Positions 37,372 through 47,266 of a stretch of DNA of 64,000 nt are shown piece by piece. Below the pieces are notes generated by a model that saw nothing but the letters and a program-made list of their open reading frames with translations, was not told the DNA's origin and made no database searches. The translations under genes were made by a program, and so were the position numbers. This DNA comes from Actinobacteria bacterium HGW-Actinobacteria-2 (GTDB lineage Bacteria > Actinomycetota > Actinomycetes > Propionibacteriales > Propionibacteriaceae). How positions within the stretch are numbered: position 1 is the stretch's first letter; every line of letters begins with the position of its first letter. The stretch covers positions 124,001 through 188,000 of the forward strand of contig PHEY01000004.1 of the NCBI GenBank assembly GCA_002841335.1, written 5' to 3'.

Positions 37372-40300
37372 TCGGGGTGAGGCACTCGAAGGCCGTACTA
37401 TCGACGCTAGTTGGGGTATCGCTAGCGTGGGGCGCGCTCGTCTCGGCTCCTCTCCCGGCCGCCGCAGATGACTGGAAGGATCCGGCAGCCCAGGAGTTCG
37501 CGTTCGTTGATACGCGCTCTCCAAAAGTCAGGAAGACGGCTGCCCCGGCCGTCCGGAGGGCGTCTTCGCCCGCGGCCGCTTGGCCGGAGGCGGGCTCCGG
37601 ATCGGTCAGTGGGCTCCGGGCGGGTGACCGTCCGGCCCAAGTGGGGGCGCTTCCGGTGAGTATCGGGGTGCCGTCGAAAGCGAAGAAGCCGGTGAGCGCC
37701 GCTGAGGTCCGAGTCATGGACCGAGTTCACAGCGAGAAGCTGGTGGGCCCCGGTGTGGTGTTTGCAGTCACTGGTGAGCAGGCCAGCGCAGCTCAGGTCT
37801 CGCTCGACTACAGCTCCTTTGCGAGTGCGGCCGGTGGTGGCTTCGGTGCGCGACTGCGGCTCGTTCAACTGCCCGAATGCGCCCTGAGTGATCCGGCGAA
37901 CCCTTCTTGCCAGGCGGCGACGCCGCTGAAGTCGACGCGCTCTGAGGAAGACTCGACTGTGAGCGCTTCGGTCGCCCTACCCGCTGTTACTACGGCGACC
38001 AGCACCATGGTGCTAGCGGCCGTGGCAGGCGCCTCCGGCGATCAGGGCAACTACGCGGCCTCACCGTTGAGTTCCGCTTCTTCCTGGCAGTCCGGTGGCT
38101 CAACGGGCTCCTTCAGCTGGTCTTACCCCATGCGTACGCCGCCCGTGGCGGGAAGCGTGGAGCCGGAGATCGAGCTGAGCTATGACTCCGGCAGCACCGA
38201 CGGCGAAGTGGCTGCATCGAACAACCAAGCATCGTGGGTGGGCGAAGGCTTCAATCTCCCGATCGGCTTCATTGAGCGCACCTACACCCCGTGTGCAGGC
38301 GACAAACCAGACAAGGGGTCGGCCCCGGCTGCCGCCACCGATGCTTGTTGGTACACCGACGGCCGCAAGTCCAACGACCGCAAGTGGGACAACGCCACTG
38401 TCAGCTTCAAGGGCCATTCAGGCACCCTCGTAAGGGTCGGGAACACCGACCAGTGGCGCTTGAAAGCAGACGATGGCACACGCTTTGAGCGTGTGGGCAG
38501 TGTCGGTTCAGCGGGGCAGGCCAGCACCGAGTACTGGAAGATGACCACCTCCGACGGGGTGCAGTACTTCTTCGGAAAGGGCAAGGCCGACGGTGCGTCG
38601 GCGACTGCAACTAACTCGCGTTGGATGCTCCCCGTCGCGGCAAATCAGGCTGGTGAGCCCGGGTACAACGCCGACTTCGCTCAGTCCTTCCAGAACCAGG
38701 CATGGCGCTGGAATCTCGACTACGTTGTCGACCCGAGCGGCGACACCATGACGGTGTACTACGACAAGGAAACCAACAAGTACAAGCAGAACGGTCAATC
38801 GCTGGTCAGCTACGACCGTGGCGGCATCATCAATCGGATCCAATATGGTGAGCGTCGAGGCGAAGAGTCGGTGACCCCTGCGGCCAAGGTCACCTTCGTT
38901 GCGAAGGAGCGTTGCGACACGACGGTGTCCGCAACTTGTGAGTCGACCCAACCGACCGCGGCAACGGTGACGGCGTGGCCCGATGTACCTACCGATGCGA
39001 TCTGTGACGACACGTACTGCCCCAGCCCCAAGAACTCGCCCACCTACTTCAGCCGCAAGCGCCTCGCCGAGGTGCACACCTGGACCAGGAACGCGTCCAA
39101 CAATGGCTACGACCCGGTGGACACCTGGAATCTTACGAGCACTTTTCCGGCAACGAACGATGGCACGTCGACCCCGACGCTATGGCTGTCCTCGATCACC
39201 CACGTGGGTGAGGGCGGCACTTCCGTCACGCTGCCCGCAGTAACGCTGGAGCCCGCGGTGATGCGCAACCGCATCTCGGGTCCGACCGGCACCTACGGCA
39301 TGAGCCGCCCGCGCCTGTGGCGAATCACGGACGAAGCGGGTGCTCGCACCACTGTGAGCTACAGCGGAGAGGACTGCACTCCCACGACGCTGCCGCAGAA
39401 CCCCGCCACCAACACCACCAGGTGCTTTCCGTCCTACTACAGCCCGGACGCGAACACCGCGCCGTCGGTGTATTGGTTCGCCAAGTACGTCGTGGAGAAG
39501 GTCGAGGTGTACGACCGGTCCACCGAGACCATTGGACTTCCAGCGGTGAGTGGAGTCGGGCTCGCGACGTCCGAGGTGACCACCTACGCCTACGGAGGCG
39601 GTGCGGCGTGGCATTGGGATGATTCGCCATTGCTGCCTGATGACTTCCGCACGTGGAGTGAGTGGCGGGGGTACGAGAAGGTCACGGCCATCGAAGGCAA
39701 CACCGACGCGCCCCGCTCAGTGACCGAGACGACCTGGTTCCGAGGCATGAATGGAGATCGCAGCGACGTCGGAGGTACCCAGACCAAGTCGGTAACCGTT
39801 TCCGACAGCGCCGGCGGCTCTGTGGCAGACGATGATGTGCTTGCGGGCCAACTGCGAGAAACCCGGGTATTGAAGAGCGTCGGTGGCGACCCCGTGGGCC
39901 GCTCGATTGAAGACCCATGGGTAAGCCCAACTGCGGCGGCGTCTGACGGCCGCGATCAGGCGATCATGGTCGATACCGCAAAGGTCACCAACACGCAGTT
40001 CCTGACGTCCGGTAGCCGTTCGCAAACCCAGACGATCAAGGAGCGCGACGCGTGGGGCCAGCCCACCGTTACCGAGGACACGGGCGACACGGGGCTGAGC
40101 GGCGACGAGAGTTGCACCCGCACGGCCTACGCCACCCCCACCGGGAACGCGCTCGCAACGGACCTCATCTCTGAGCAGTCGATCATGCCTGCGCTCTGCT
40201 CACAGAACCCCACAGAGGCGGCGGTGCTTGGTTGGGCACGCCACTACTACGACGGCTCCAACCAGCTCGGACAGGTCACCGGACCTGGGTTCGAGACACA

Positions 40301-43300
40301 AACGAAGGTGCTCTCCGGTTCCGCGAATCGGCAGTGGGTTACCAGTGCGACTTCGGCATACGACATTCATGGACGCAAGACCAGCGGCACTGATGCCCTC
40401 GGGCGCACCGGCACGATCGCCTACTCCCCAACGACAGTGGGAGCGGCCCGCCAGATTACGACCACTAGTCCAGACCCGGACGGTGCTGGTCCGGGGGCGC
40501 CCTTGGTGTCGCAGCTATACCTGGATCCGCGCTGGGGTGCGGTTACCAAGGCGGTCGCCGCTTCCGGAGTGACTGCGGAGTCCACTTTGGACGCGCTCGG
40601 TCGAGTCACGGCTACCTGGTTGCCCGGACGGGACAAGGCCACTCAGAGCGCATCGGTCAAGTACACCTATGTGGTCAACCAGGGCTCTGCCGGAATCAAC
40701 GCAACCAAGACCGAGTCCTTGCTGCCAAGTGGCAGCGGCTACGCCACGCAGTGGTCGATCTTGGATTCGCTGCTCCGCGTGCGGCAGGTCAAGACCCAAG
40801 CCTTGTCTGCGGGAACGCAGGTACAGGACACCCGATACGACTCTCGTGGCAACGCCGCGTTGGTTGATGAGTACATCGTGAGCGGAGACCCGACCTCGAC
40901 CCTCATTGCTCCCACCTATCGCGCCAACATCAAGCGCTCGGTTCGGACGACCTATGACTATGCGAGTCGCCCGTTGGTCAATGGACTGTACAAGGCTGAG
41001 ACGCTGCAATGGCAGACGACTAAGAGCTACGTCGGAGATCGGGTGTCCGTCGATCCTCCTCAGGGTGGAACTCCAACTACAACCGTCACCGATATCCATG
41101 GGCGCACGACTCAGCTGATTCAACACCTGGGTGAGGACAACTCGGGCACTGCAGTTACGACGAGCTACAACTACAACCCGGCGGGCTTGTTGGATTCGAT
41201 GACCGACGCCAAGGGCAACAAGTGGAGCTACACCTACGATCTCCAAGGGAATCGGCTCACGGTCTCTGACCCCGACGCTGGTGTGTCGACCAGTACCTAC
41301 GACGTGCTTGGCCGCTTGATCTCCTCGACTGACTCGCGGGGCAAGGGCACGCGGTTTGCCTACGATGACCTCGATCGGCTAACTGGAACCACCAGCCTGG
41401 ACGGTGCCACCCAGTTCACGTCAACGGTCTATGACACGGTGAAACCAGGTCTGGTTACGTCATCGTCGAGGTTCGTCGCCGGCTCCGAGTTCAAAAGCGT
41501 AGTAAACGCCTACGACTCGGCCGGCCGGTCCACGAGCAGCTCAATGGTGGTGCCCACGGTGGCAGGCCTCGTGCCGGCGGGTATCGCTGGCACCTACACA
41601 TCGACCCGCACGTTCAAGCCGGATGGCTCGATAGACACGGTTTCGCTGCCTGCCACCGGCCCGGTGGCCGCAGAGACATTGACGTATGGCTACACAAGCC
41701 GAGGAGCAACAACGAGCCTGACTGGCGCGGCGGCGATTGTGAAGACGACCGCGTACACCCAATGGGACACAATCTCGTCGTTGTCGATGGGGGCGGTGAC
41801 AGGGCAGTCGATCAGCGAGTCCTTCACCCGTGACGAAACGACGCTACGTCTCACTCAGCAGCGCACCTATCGGCAGGTGTCGGGGAGCAGCGCTGACGAA
41901 GACATGGTGTACACCTACGACCCGGCGGGCAACCTGACGCAGTTGAAGGCGAGCTTGAAATCCGGGCCGGTCGACAACCAGTGTTTCAAGTACGACTTCC
42001 AGGGGCAGTTGGTCGAGGCGTTCACCGCCGCTTCTTCGACAGTTTGCTCACCGACAACCACGCCGAGTCAGACGACTTTGGGTACGGGGCCGGCGCCGTA
42101 CTGGACGAGTTGGTCCATCGACACGATCGGTAAGACCACTCAGCGGGTCGATCGGACGGCTTCGACGAGTTCGACCACGGCGTTCACCTACGCAGCAGAT
42201 GGTGCCAGCTCGGTGCGCCCTCATGCCGTGGCCAGTGCGGTCACGACCGGTGCGGGTGCGGTGACTCGGTCGTATGTGTATGACGCCGCGGGTAACACCA
42301 CAGAGCGGCCGGGTCCGTCTGGCGTGACTCAGACCGTCGCTTATGACGATGAGGGCTTGCCCGTGTCGGTGTCGAGTGGCGGCAATGAGGTTGCCCGCAT
42401 GGTCTATGACGCTTTCGGTGAGCGGATCCTCAAGAAGGAAGGAACGCTCACGACGCTGAGCGTTGCCGGCACCGAGTTGAGCGTGGATGCCACCAGTGGT
42501 GTCGTGTCAGCGACCCGCTACTACGAGTACGGCGGTCAGACGGTGGCGACCCGGACAGGCAACACGAATGCCGACTTGTTCACCGTGATCACGGATCACC
42601 AAGGCAGTGCCCATCATCAGATTCGCAACAGTGACAGTCGGTTGGTGACGACGTGGCAGGGTCCGTTCGGGGTTCCGCGGGGTAGTGCTGCCAGCAGTTG
42701 GGTTGGGCAGCGCGGCTTCGTCGGTGGCACGAACGATGCGACTGGCCTGGTGCGGTTGGGTGCCCGGGATTACGACCCGTTGTTGGGCAAGTTCCTGACG
42801 GTTGATCCGTTGCAGAACTTGGGCGATCCGCTGCAGTGGAACGCCTACATCTATGCCAACAACTCGCCGGTAACGCACTCTGACCCGTCGGGGCTGATGT
42901 TGCCTTCCGACCCGGGGTCCGGTTGCATGGACTTGATGTCTGCGGGCTCCAGTTCGGGGTGCCCTGGCGATTCGCCATCGAAGCCGACAAAGCCGAAGAA
43001 GCCGAAGCCCCCTGTCAAGAAGAAGGTGAAGCCCGCCCCACGCCACGACGGGCCGACCCCGCACAAGCCCACGCCCACGAACCCGAAGCTGCCAGCGCCC
43101 AATCCGTTGCCATCGCCGATGCCGGACGTTGATCTGCCTCCGGGGTTCTGGGAAGCATTTGGCCACACAGTTTTGGATCTAGCGGGTCTGATACCCGTGG
43201 TGGGGATCGTGTTCGACGTCGCAAATGCCATCTGGTACGCCGCAGAGGGTGACTGGCTCGATGCTGGCATCTCACTTCTCGGAGTCGTGCCCGTGCTCGG

Positions 43301-43730
43301 TGAGCTAGGCGTGGCGGCCAAGATCGGCAGCAAGATCGCGAAGACGTTCAAGATTGGCGAGGAGGCGATCCCGGCCGCGAAGGCGCTGATTCCGGACGAG
43401 ACGGTCATCGCACGCGGAGGCGTGAACGACATTCCTGGGCCGGGCGAGGTGTTCTCTGGGGCGCAAGGAAAGTCCGTCGAGGAAGCTGCGGCCGGGCTCA
43501 AGCACGGCACCATGCGGACAACCACGGCAGGAGATATCCGAAGGAGCGGTGGAACGGTCGAGGCGGCGCCAGAGTTTGATCCGCGCGTTGGCGAGGTCAA
43601 CTACCAGCATGTGGATGTGTGCCTGGGGCCGGGGGTGTGCAAATGGAGTGACCTGACACCGAACCCTGTGCCGAAGGCTAACCGCTTTGGGGGGCTTGGA
43701 TACCCCTACTATGGAGGATTCCCGGGATAA
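37368..43730 (+). CDS. RHS/YD-repeat polymorphic toxin with pre-toxin helix and C-terminal toxin domain
   Basis: Signal peptide; many YD repeats; core end GARDYDPLLGKFLTVDPL...NSPVTHSDPSGL; PVVGIVFDVANAIWYAAEGDWLDAGISLLGVVPVLG; C-terminal module. Confidence 0.9.
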   Translation: MIGVRHSKAVLSTLVGVSLAWGALVSAPLPAAADDWKDPAAQEFAFVDTRSPKVRKTAAPAVRRASSPAAAWPEAGSGSVSGLRAGDRPAQVGALPVSIGVPSKAKKPVSAAEVRVMDRVHSEKLVGPGVVFAVTGEQASAAQVSLDYSSFASAAGGGFGARLRLVQLPECALSDPANPSCQAATPLKSTRSEEDSTVSASVALPAVTTATSTMVLAAVAGASGDQGNYAASPLSSASSWQSGGSTGSFSWSYPMRTPPVAGSVEPEIELSYDSGSTDGEVAASNNQASWVGEGFNLPIGFIERTYTPCAGDKPDKGSAPAAATDACWYTDGRKSNDRKWDNATVSFKGHSGTLVRVGNTDQWRLKADDGTRFERVGSVGSAGQASTEYWKMTTSDGVQYFFGKGKADGASATATNSRWMLPVAANQAGEPGYNADFAQSFQNQAWRWNLDYVVDPSGDTMTVYYDKETNKYKQNGQSLVSYDRGGIINRIQYGERRGEESVTPAAKVTFVAKERCDTTVSATCESTQPTAATVTAWPDVPTDAICDDTYCPSPKNSPTYFSRKRLAEVHTWTRNASNNGYDPVDTWNLTSTFPATNDGTSTPTLWLSSITHVGEGGTSVTLPAVTLEPAVMRNRISGPTGTYGMSRPRLWRITDEAGARTTVSYSGEDCTPTTLPQNPATNTTRCFPSYYSPDANTAPSVYWFAKYVVEKVEVYDRSTETIGLPAVSGVGLATSEVTTYAYGGGAAWHWDDSPLLPDDFRTWSEWRGYEKVTAIEGNTDAPRSVTETTWFRGMNGDRSDVGGTQTKSVTVSDSAGGSVADDDVLAGQLRETRVLKSVGGDPVGRSIEDPWVSPTAAASDGRDQAIMVDTAKVTNTQFLTSGSRSQTQTIKERDAWGQPTVTEDTGDTGLSGDESCTRTAYATPTGNALATDLISEQSIMPALCSQNPTEAAVLGWARHYYDGSNQLGQVTGPGFETQTKVLSGSANRQWVTSATSAYDIHGRKTSGTDALGRTGTIAYSPTTVGAARQITTTSPDPDGAGPGAPLVSQLYLDPRWGAVTKAVAASGVTAESTLDALGRVTATWLPGRDKATQSASVKYTYVVNQGSAGINATKTESLLPSGSGYATQWSILDSLLRVRQVKTQALSAGTQVQDTRYDSRGNAALVDEYIVSGDPTSTLIAPTYRANIKRSVRTTYDYASRPLVNGLYKAETLQWQTTKSYVGDRVSVDPPQGGTPTTTVTDIHGRTTQLIQHLGEDNSGTAVTTSYNYNPAGLLDSMTDAKGNKWSYTYDLQGNRLTVSDPDAGVSTSTYDVLGRLISSTDSRGKGTRFAYDDLDRLTGTTSLDGATQFTSTVYDTVKPGLVTSSSRFVAGSEFKSVVNAYDSAGRSTSSSMVVPTVAGLVPAGIAGTYTSTRTFKPDGSIDTVSLPATGPVAAETLTYGYTSRGATTSLTGAAAIVKTTAYTQWDTISSLSMGAVTGQSISESFTRDETTLRLTQQRTYRQVSGSSADEDMVYTYDPAGNLTQLKASLKSGPVDNQCFKYDFQGQLVEAFTAASSTVCSPTTTPSQTTLGTGPAPYWTSWSIDTIGKTTQRVDRTASTSSTTAFTYAADGASSVRPHAVASAVTTGAGAVTRSYVYDAAGNTTERPGPSGVTQTVAYDDEGLPVSVSSGGNEVARMVYDAFGERILKKEGTLTTLSVAGTELSVDATSGVVSATRYYEYGGQTVATRTGNTNADLFTVITDHQGSAHHQIRNSDSRLVTTWQGPFGVPRGSAASSWVGQRGFVGGTNDATGLVRLGARDYDPLLGKFLTVDPLQNLGDPLQWNAYIYANNSPVTHSDPSGLMLPSDPGSGCMDLMSAGSSSGCPGDSPSKPTKPKKPKPPVKKKVKPAPRHDGPTPHKPTPTNPKLPAPNPLPSPMPDVDLPPGFWEAFGHTVLDLAGLIPVVGIVFDVANAIWYAAEGDWLDAGISLLGVVPVLGELGVAAKIGSKIAKTFKIGEEAIPAAKALIPDETVIARGGVNDIPGPGEVFSGAQGKSVEEAAAGLKHGTMRTTTAGDIRRSGGTVEAAPEFDPRVGEVNYQHVDVCLGPGVCKWSDLTPNPVPKANRFGGLGYPYYGGFPG

Positions 43731-43735
43731 GGAGA

Positions 43736-44221
43736 TTGATGGACCTAGTCAGCTATCGTCAAGTGGTCGACCTACTTGCCGCGGTTGAGGACGTCGAATG
43801 GCATCTAGAGCGCGTGGCAGCAGGCGCGAGCCGACTTGTGGGCGTCCTCGGAGGTGCTGCTTTTGAACTTGAGGTCAGCCGAGATCGAGAGCCTGCGTCG
43901 GAGGGGGACCTCCAGTTTGTGGGTGCCTCGCTGGGTGACTTGAGGCGACTTGTAGCACTGCGCGAGACAGGGGCAAGGCTCGACCCAGAAGAGGCTTTGC
44001 TGATCCGCGAGCGATACGAGGCCGCAAGTCCGGGTCCGTGGGTCGCCTCTATCGAGGCCGATGGGGGTTTGGCGGGGTGCGATGTGATCCTCGTGAGCGA
44101 TCGCGACGATCAAGCCGACATGTACCTGTGGGTCGATGGCGAGCTTGCCCCTTCACGCCTGTTCAGGGTTGTTGCTTTTGCGCGGCAGGCTATTCCTGAT
44201 TTGCTTGAGCATGCCCGCTGA
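43736..44221 (+). CDS. Putative cognate immunity protein
   Basis: 161 aa ORF starting 5 nt after the RHS gene; AASPGPWVASIEADGG...FARQAIPDLLEHAR. Confidence 0.7.
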   Translation: MMDLVSYRQVVDLLAAVEDVEWHLERVAAGASRLVGVLGGAAFELEVSRDREPASEGDLQFVGASLGDLRRLVALRETGARLDPEEALLIRERYEAASPGPWVASIEADGGLAGCDVILVSDRDDQADMYLWVDGELAPSRLFRVVAFARQAIPDLLEHAR

Positions 44222-44455
44222 CGGGTTTCCGACTCCGCCTCTGCGTGGCCGTATCCGGAGCCGACCGACGGCGTGTCCGCAGTGCCGGGGCTGGGTCAGA
44301 CTCCGCCCGACGACGGCGAGTCGGGCCGCTGGGCTTCTTGGCATTCGCGTTTTGACCTTGCTGGCTCCGCCTTCTGAAGGACATGGGCCCACCCCATGGG
44401 GTCAGCCCAAAACGTCAAACTAACGGGATTCACGTGGCGGTGATTGGATAGCGCA

Positions 44456-44920
44456 GTGATTTACTACACCACGACGAGAACGGATGGATCGGAGTATGAC
44501 CGGATTCTTCGGATGTGTCGGAAGTTCGCGACGCTCGCTGGCTTGATGGTGGACTCTCCGGACCACTTCGCAAGTGGGTTCTTGGAGTCCATTGACAAGT
44601 TCGTGGTTCGAGAGGAGCCAGTCGGGGACTCTCCGGCTGGAAGATGCCCGACTCCGACGCGAAGGCTGATTTGCACGTACGACGATGAGTTCATTGAGGT
44701 GATTGAGGGGTTCAGCTCGGGACTTCTTTCTTGGCACGGGCCGCAGCTACCAGCCGACCTGCACCTTCTGCGGCCCGACGGATCCACCGTGCTCGGAACT
44801 GTGGTGGCGGAGTACCACGTCTATCTTGAGTTGACGGACCGCGAGGCCGCGGAATGGCTGCGTGAATGGCCACACAGCTTGATCGCGCAAGACGTCTGGG
44901 ACGCGGGCGCGCCCCTATGA
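44456..44920 (+). CDS. Putative immunity-family protein, copy 1 of tandem pair A
   Basis: GTG start inferred from paralogue alignment; LPADLHLLRPDGSTVLG...WLREWPHSLI. Confidence 0.7.
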   Translation: MIYYTTTRTDGSEYDRILRMCRKFATLAGLMVDSPDHFASGFLESIDKFVVREEPVGDSPAGRCPTPTRRLICTYDDEFIEVIEGFSSGLLSWHGPQLPADLHLLRPDGSTVLGTVVAEYHVYLELTDREAAEWLREWPHSLIAQDVWDAGAPL

Positions 44921-45050
44921 CTTCGCGAAGCGTGTTTGGAAGAGCCGTCGGTTCCTTGCTGGCCTTCGGGGTGCGTAACTCGCAGAGCCCCGTCCTAAGT
45001 CGCGCACCGGGGACCTCGGGTGGCACTCCGCGAGCGATTGGAGGGTTGAG

Positions 45051-45494
45051 GTGATTCACCATTTCGCGGTTGACGTTGATGGGCCGAACTATGGCCGCAT
45101 CCTAAGGCTGGGTGTGCGGTTTGCGTCGCTCGCGTGTGTCGTGCGCGAGCCGATCGGCCCGTGGGAAGGATCCTCCTTCATGGAGGAGGCTGAGGAGTTC
45201 TGGTTGTGGGATCGGGAGGTGTATGAAACCCCTGGGCGAACCTACGACCGATCGAGGTTGATGTGGGTGTATGAATACAACAACGAGTTCGTCGGTCTCC
45301 TCGAACGACATAGCCACGGCCTGCTGGATCGGCTCGGATCAAGGCTGCCGACAGACTTTTATCTGATGCGTGAAGATGGCTCGGCTGTGTTGGGGGCAAT
45401 AGCTGACGAGCGCTGTTGCTACGTTGACTTGAATGAAGTCGAAACCGCCGACTGGCTTCGGGAGTGGCCCGGAAGCTTGATCTCTGTGGAGTAG
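45051..45494 (+). CDS. Putative immunity-family protein, copy 2 of tandem pair A
   Basis: LPTDFYLMREDGSAVLG...WLREWPGSLI, paralogous to the preceding ORF. Confidence 0.7.
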   Translation: MIHHFAVDVDGPNYGRILRLGVRFASLACVVREPIGPWEGSSFMEEAEEFWLWDREVYETPGRTYDRSRLMWVYEYNNEFVGLLERHSHGLLDRLGSRLPTDFYLMREDGSAVLGAIADERCCYVDLNEVETADWLREWPGSLISVE

Positions 45495-45571
45495 GTGTCG
45501 GAACGGCTACGAGCGGCCAAAGCCTCCGGGCAATCGGCTACTGCTCGGCATGTGGGAAGGCGAGAGAGGCC

Positions 45572-46006
45572 ATGTTGCGCCAGGCGAGCGTGAGGATGCA
45601 GTCGCGCGTGCTGACCGCCGCGCAGATCACCGAGTTGGCGGGGGTCTCACCGACAAGGTATGTCAACGTCGGTGATCCCGTGAGTTCCCGCTTGTCGGAT
45701 GGGCCGAGACACAAGGTCACCACCTGGTCACGTTCGTCGATGGAGTCCAGCGACGTGCTCGCTGATCACGTTGTGGCGCTTCAGCCGATCCTCAACGTGG
45801 TCGGTCGGGTTCGCCAAGCCGACCCGGAGTTGTACGTGGACATTGTCATCATGCTGGAGGCGGCCTCGTTGGGGGCCATGATCGACGTGGAGGCCGCGCA
45901 CGTGGCGCTTCTTGCCCGCGCAGGCTGTGGGATCGTGATTGATGCCTATGAGGCAGACTCCCCGGAGCGGGTGCAGGCAGGAGAAGGACGAGTGGAGTTC
46001 CGATGA
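45572..46006 (+). CDS. DUF4279-like protein
   Basis: LTAAQITELAGVSPTRYVNVGDPVSSRLSDGPRHKVTTWSRSS...LADHVVALQPIL pattern. Confidence 0.6.
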   Translation: MLRQASVRMQSRVLTAAQITELAGVSPTRYVNVGDPVSSRLSDGPRHKVTTWSRSSMESSDVLADHVVALQPILNVVGRVRQADPELYVDIVIMLEAASLGAMIDVEAAHVALLARAGCGIVIDAYEADSPERVQAGEGRVEFR

Positions 46007-46539
46007 CCGACGTCCCACAAGAAGCGCTTCTCGCGTGGTGTCGTGGCCGCTTGAAGGAGGGCCTGTCCTTGGCGCAGTACCTCGCGGCGGCGGTTCTGGA
46101 TGACGCATGTGAAGCGCTGTTGGTTGTCGACAGTTCACCGGACCCCGAGTTGCGCTGGGGGCGAGGTGGTCGGGCTCAGTGGGCGCGACTGGCGGACCTC
46201 ATCATCGGCGACTTTCCGAATGCTGTGTTGGTCGTAGAGCTCCCGTTGGTGCGCCCCGGCGACCTGCCCGCTGGAGGCGTCGTCGTGCACTTCTGCGATG
46301 GCGAGGCATTTGCGGTCACACCGGTCGGCGACGGCAAGTCGGCGGTGGTCGAGGCACTGACCAGCGCTGATCCTTCCTCGCTCTATGTCGTGGCGATTGT
46401 GCAGCCTGACGACACGGTCGCCGACGCCGGTGGTCTTGTTCAGCGGGTGAAGGACGGGGCGGTGGAAGTCTTGGCCACGGTGGTCGGCGCTTACGATGGC
46501 GAAGGGTTCGTTTACTGCACGAGAACCGCTGCCCGATGA
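46003..46539 (+). CDS. Hypothetical protein in RHS-downstream array
   Basis: 178 aa, ATGA overlap with DUF4279-like ORF. Confidence 0.65.
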   Translation: MTDVPQEALLAWCRGRLKEGLSLAQYLAAAVLDDACEALLVVDSSPDPELRWGRGGRAQWARLADLIIGDFPNAVLVVELPLVRPGDLPAGGVVVHFCDGEAFAVTPVGDGKSAVVEALTSADPSSLYVVAIVQPDDTVADAGGLVQRVKDGAVEVLATVVGAYDGEGFVYCTRTAAR

Positions 46540-46745
46540 TGGGCCATCCGCGCACCACAAGAGTTGGGGATGTGATCCTTCTCTCCTCCTCAGGAGAACT
46601 GCCGCCGATTGCGACCAGCCTCTTCGGACGACTGCGCTGTCTGCGACGAGCGCTGCTCACCTTCCGCGCGCGGGGTGTGAGGTCGTGCCTAATGGCTGTC
46701 TGGCAGGCTCCACAGCAAGCGCGCGAGGGTGGCACTGACGGGTGA
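46536..46745 (+). CDS. Possible small ORF bridging two array genes
   Basis: Start overlaps upstream stop; its own stop overlaps downstream GTG; basic unrecognised 69 aa product. Confidence 0.3.
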   Translation: MMGHPRTTRVGDVILLSSSGELPPIATSLFGRLRCLRRALLTFRARGVRSCLMAVWQAPQQAREGGTDG

Positions 46746-47215
46746 GGGACATGACTGATTTGCTGAGCACCGCGCTGATGGCCGCTTCCGATGATCTTCG
46801 CGGTCAGCCAGTGTGGAGAGCGTGGGTTGGGGTCGGCAGCTTCATCGTGCTGGAGATGGGTGGGCGCCGGCGCAGCGGATCTGAGGACATCGGTGAGTAT
46901 CACCTGTGGGTCTGTGGAATGGATTGGGAGCTGTCGCTGAATGGGGTGGTGGTGGCGACCGACATCGACGACCGCGACACGATGGTGATGGCGGTGGAGG
47001 GGTTCACCGGACGGGTCGTGACTCGATTCGACTTCGACCCGAAGACCCTCGGATTCGTGCTGGAGGCCAACGGCGGGCTGCATCTTCGAGTGTTCCCGAG
47101 CATCTACGTCAGCATGAACGAGTGGATGCTGTTCATGCCGGATGGGATGGTCTGGAGTGTTGAGGATGGACGGCTGCTCCATGAGCATGAGTCGTCGGAC
47201 AAGGCGCCACTGTGA
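46742..47215 (+). CDS. Putative immunity-family protein, copy 1 of tandem pair B
   Basis: WELSLNGVVVATDIDDRDTMV...VTRFDFD...GFVLEANGGLHLRVFP...MNEWMLFMPDG. Confidence 0.7.
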   Translation: MRDMTDLLSTALMAASDDLRGQPVWRAWVGVGSFIVLEMGGRRRSGSEDIGEYHLWVCGMDWELSLNGVVVATDIDDRDTMVMAVEGFTGRVVTRFDFDPKTLGFVLEANGGLHLRVFPSIYVSMNEWMLFMPDGMVWSVEDGRLLHEHESSDKAPL

Positions 47216-47266
47216 GGGGCAGCGATCTGGCCTGTTCGCGCGCCTGTCTGGAGACCGGGGGTAGAC

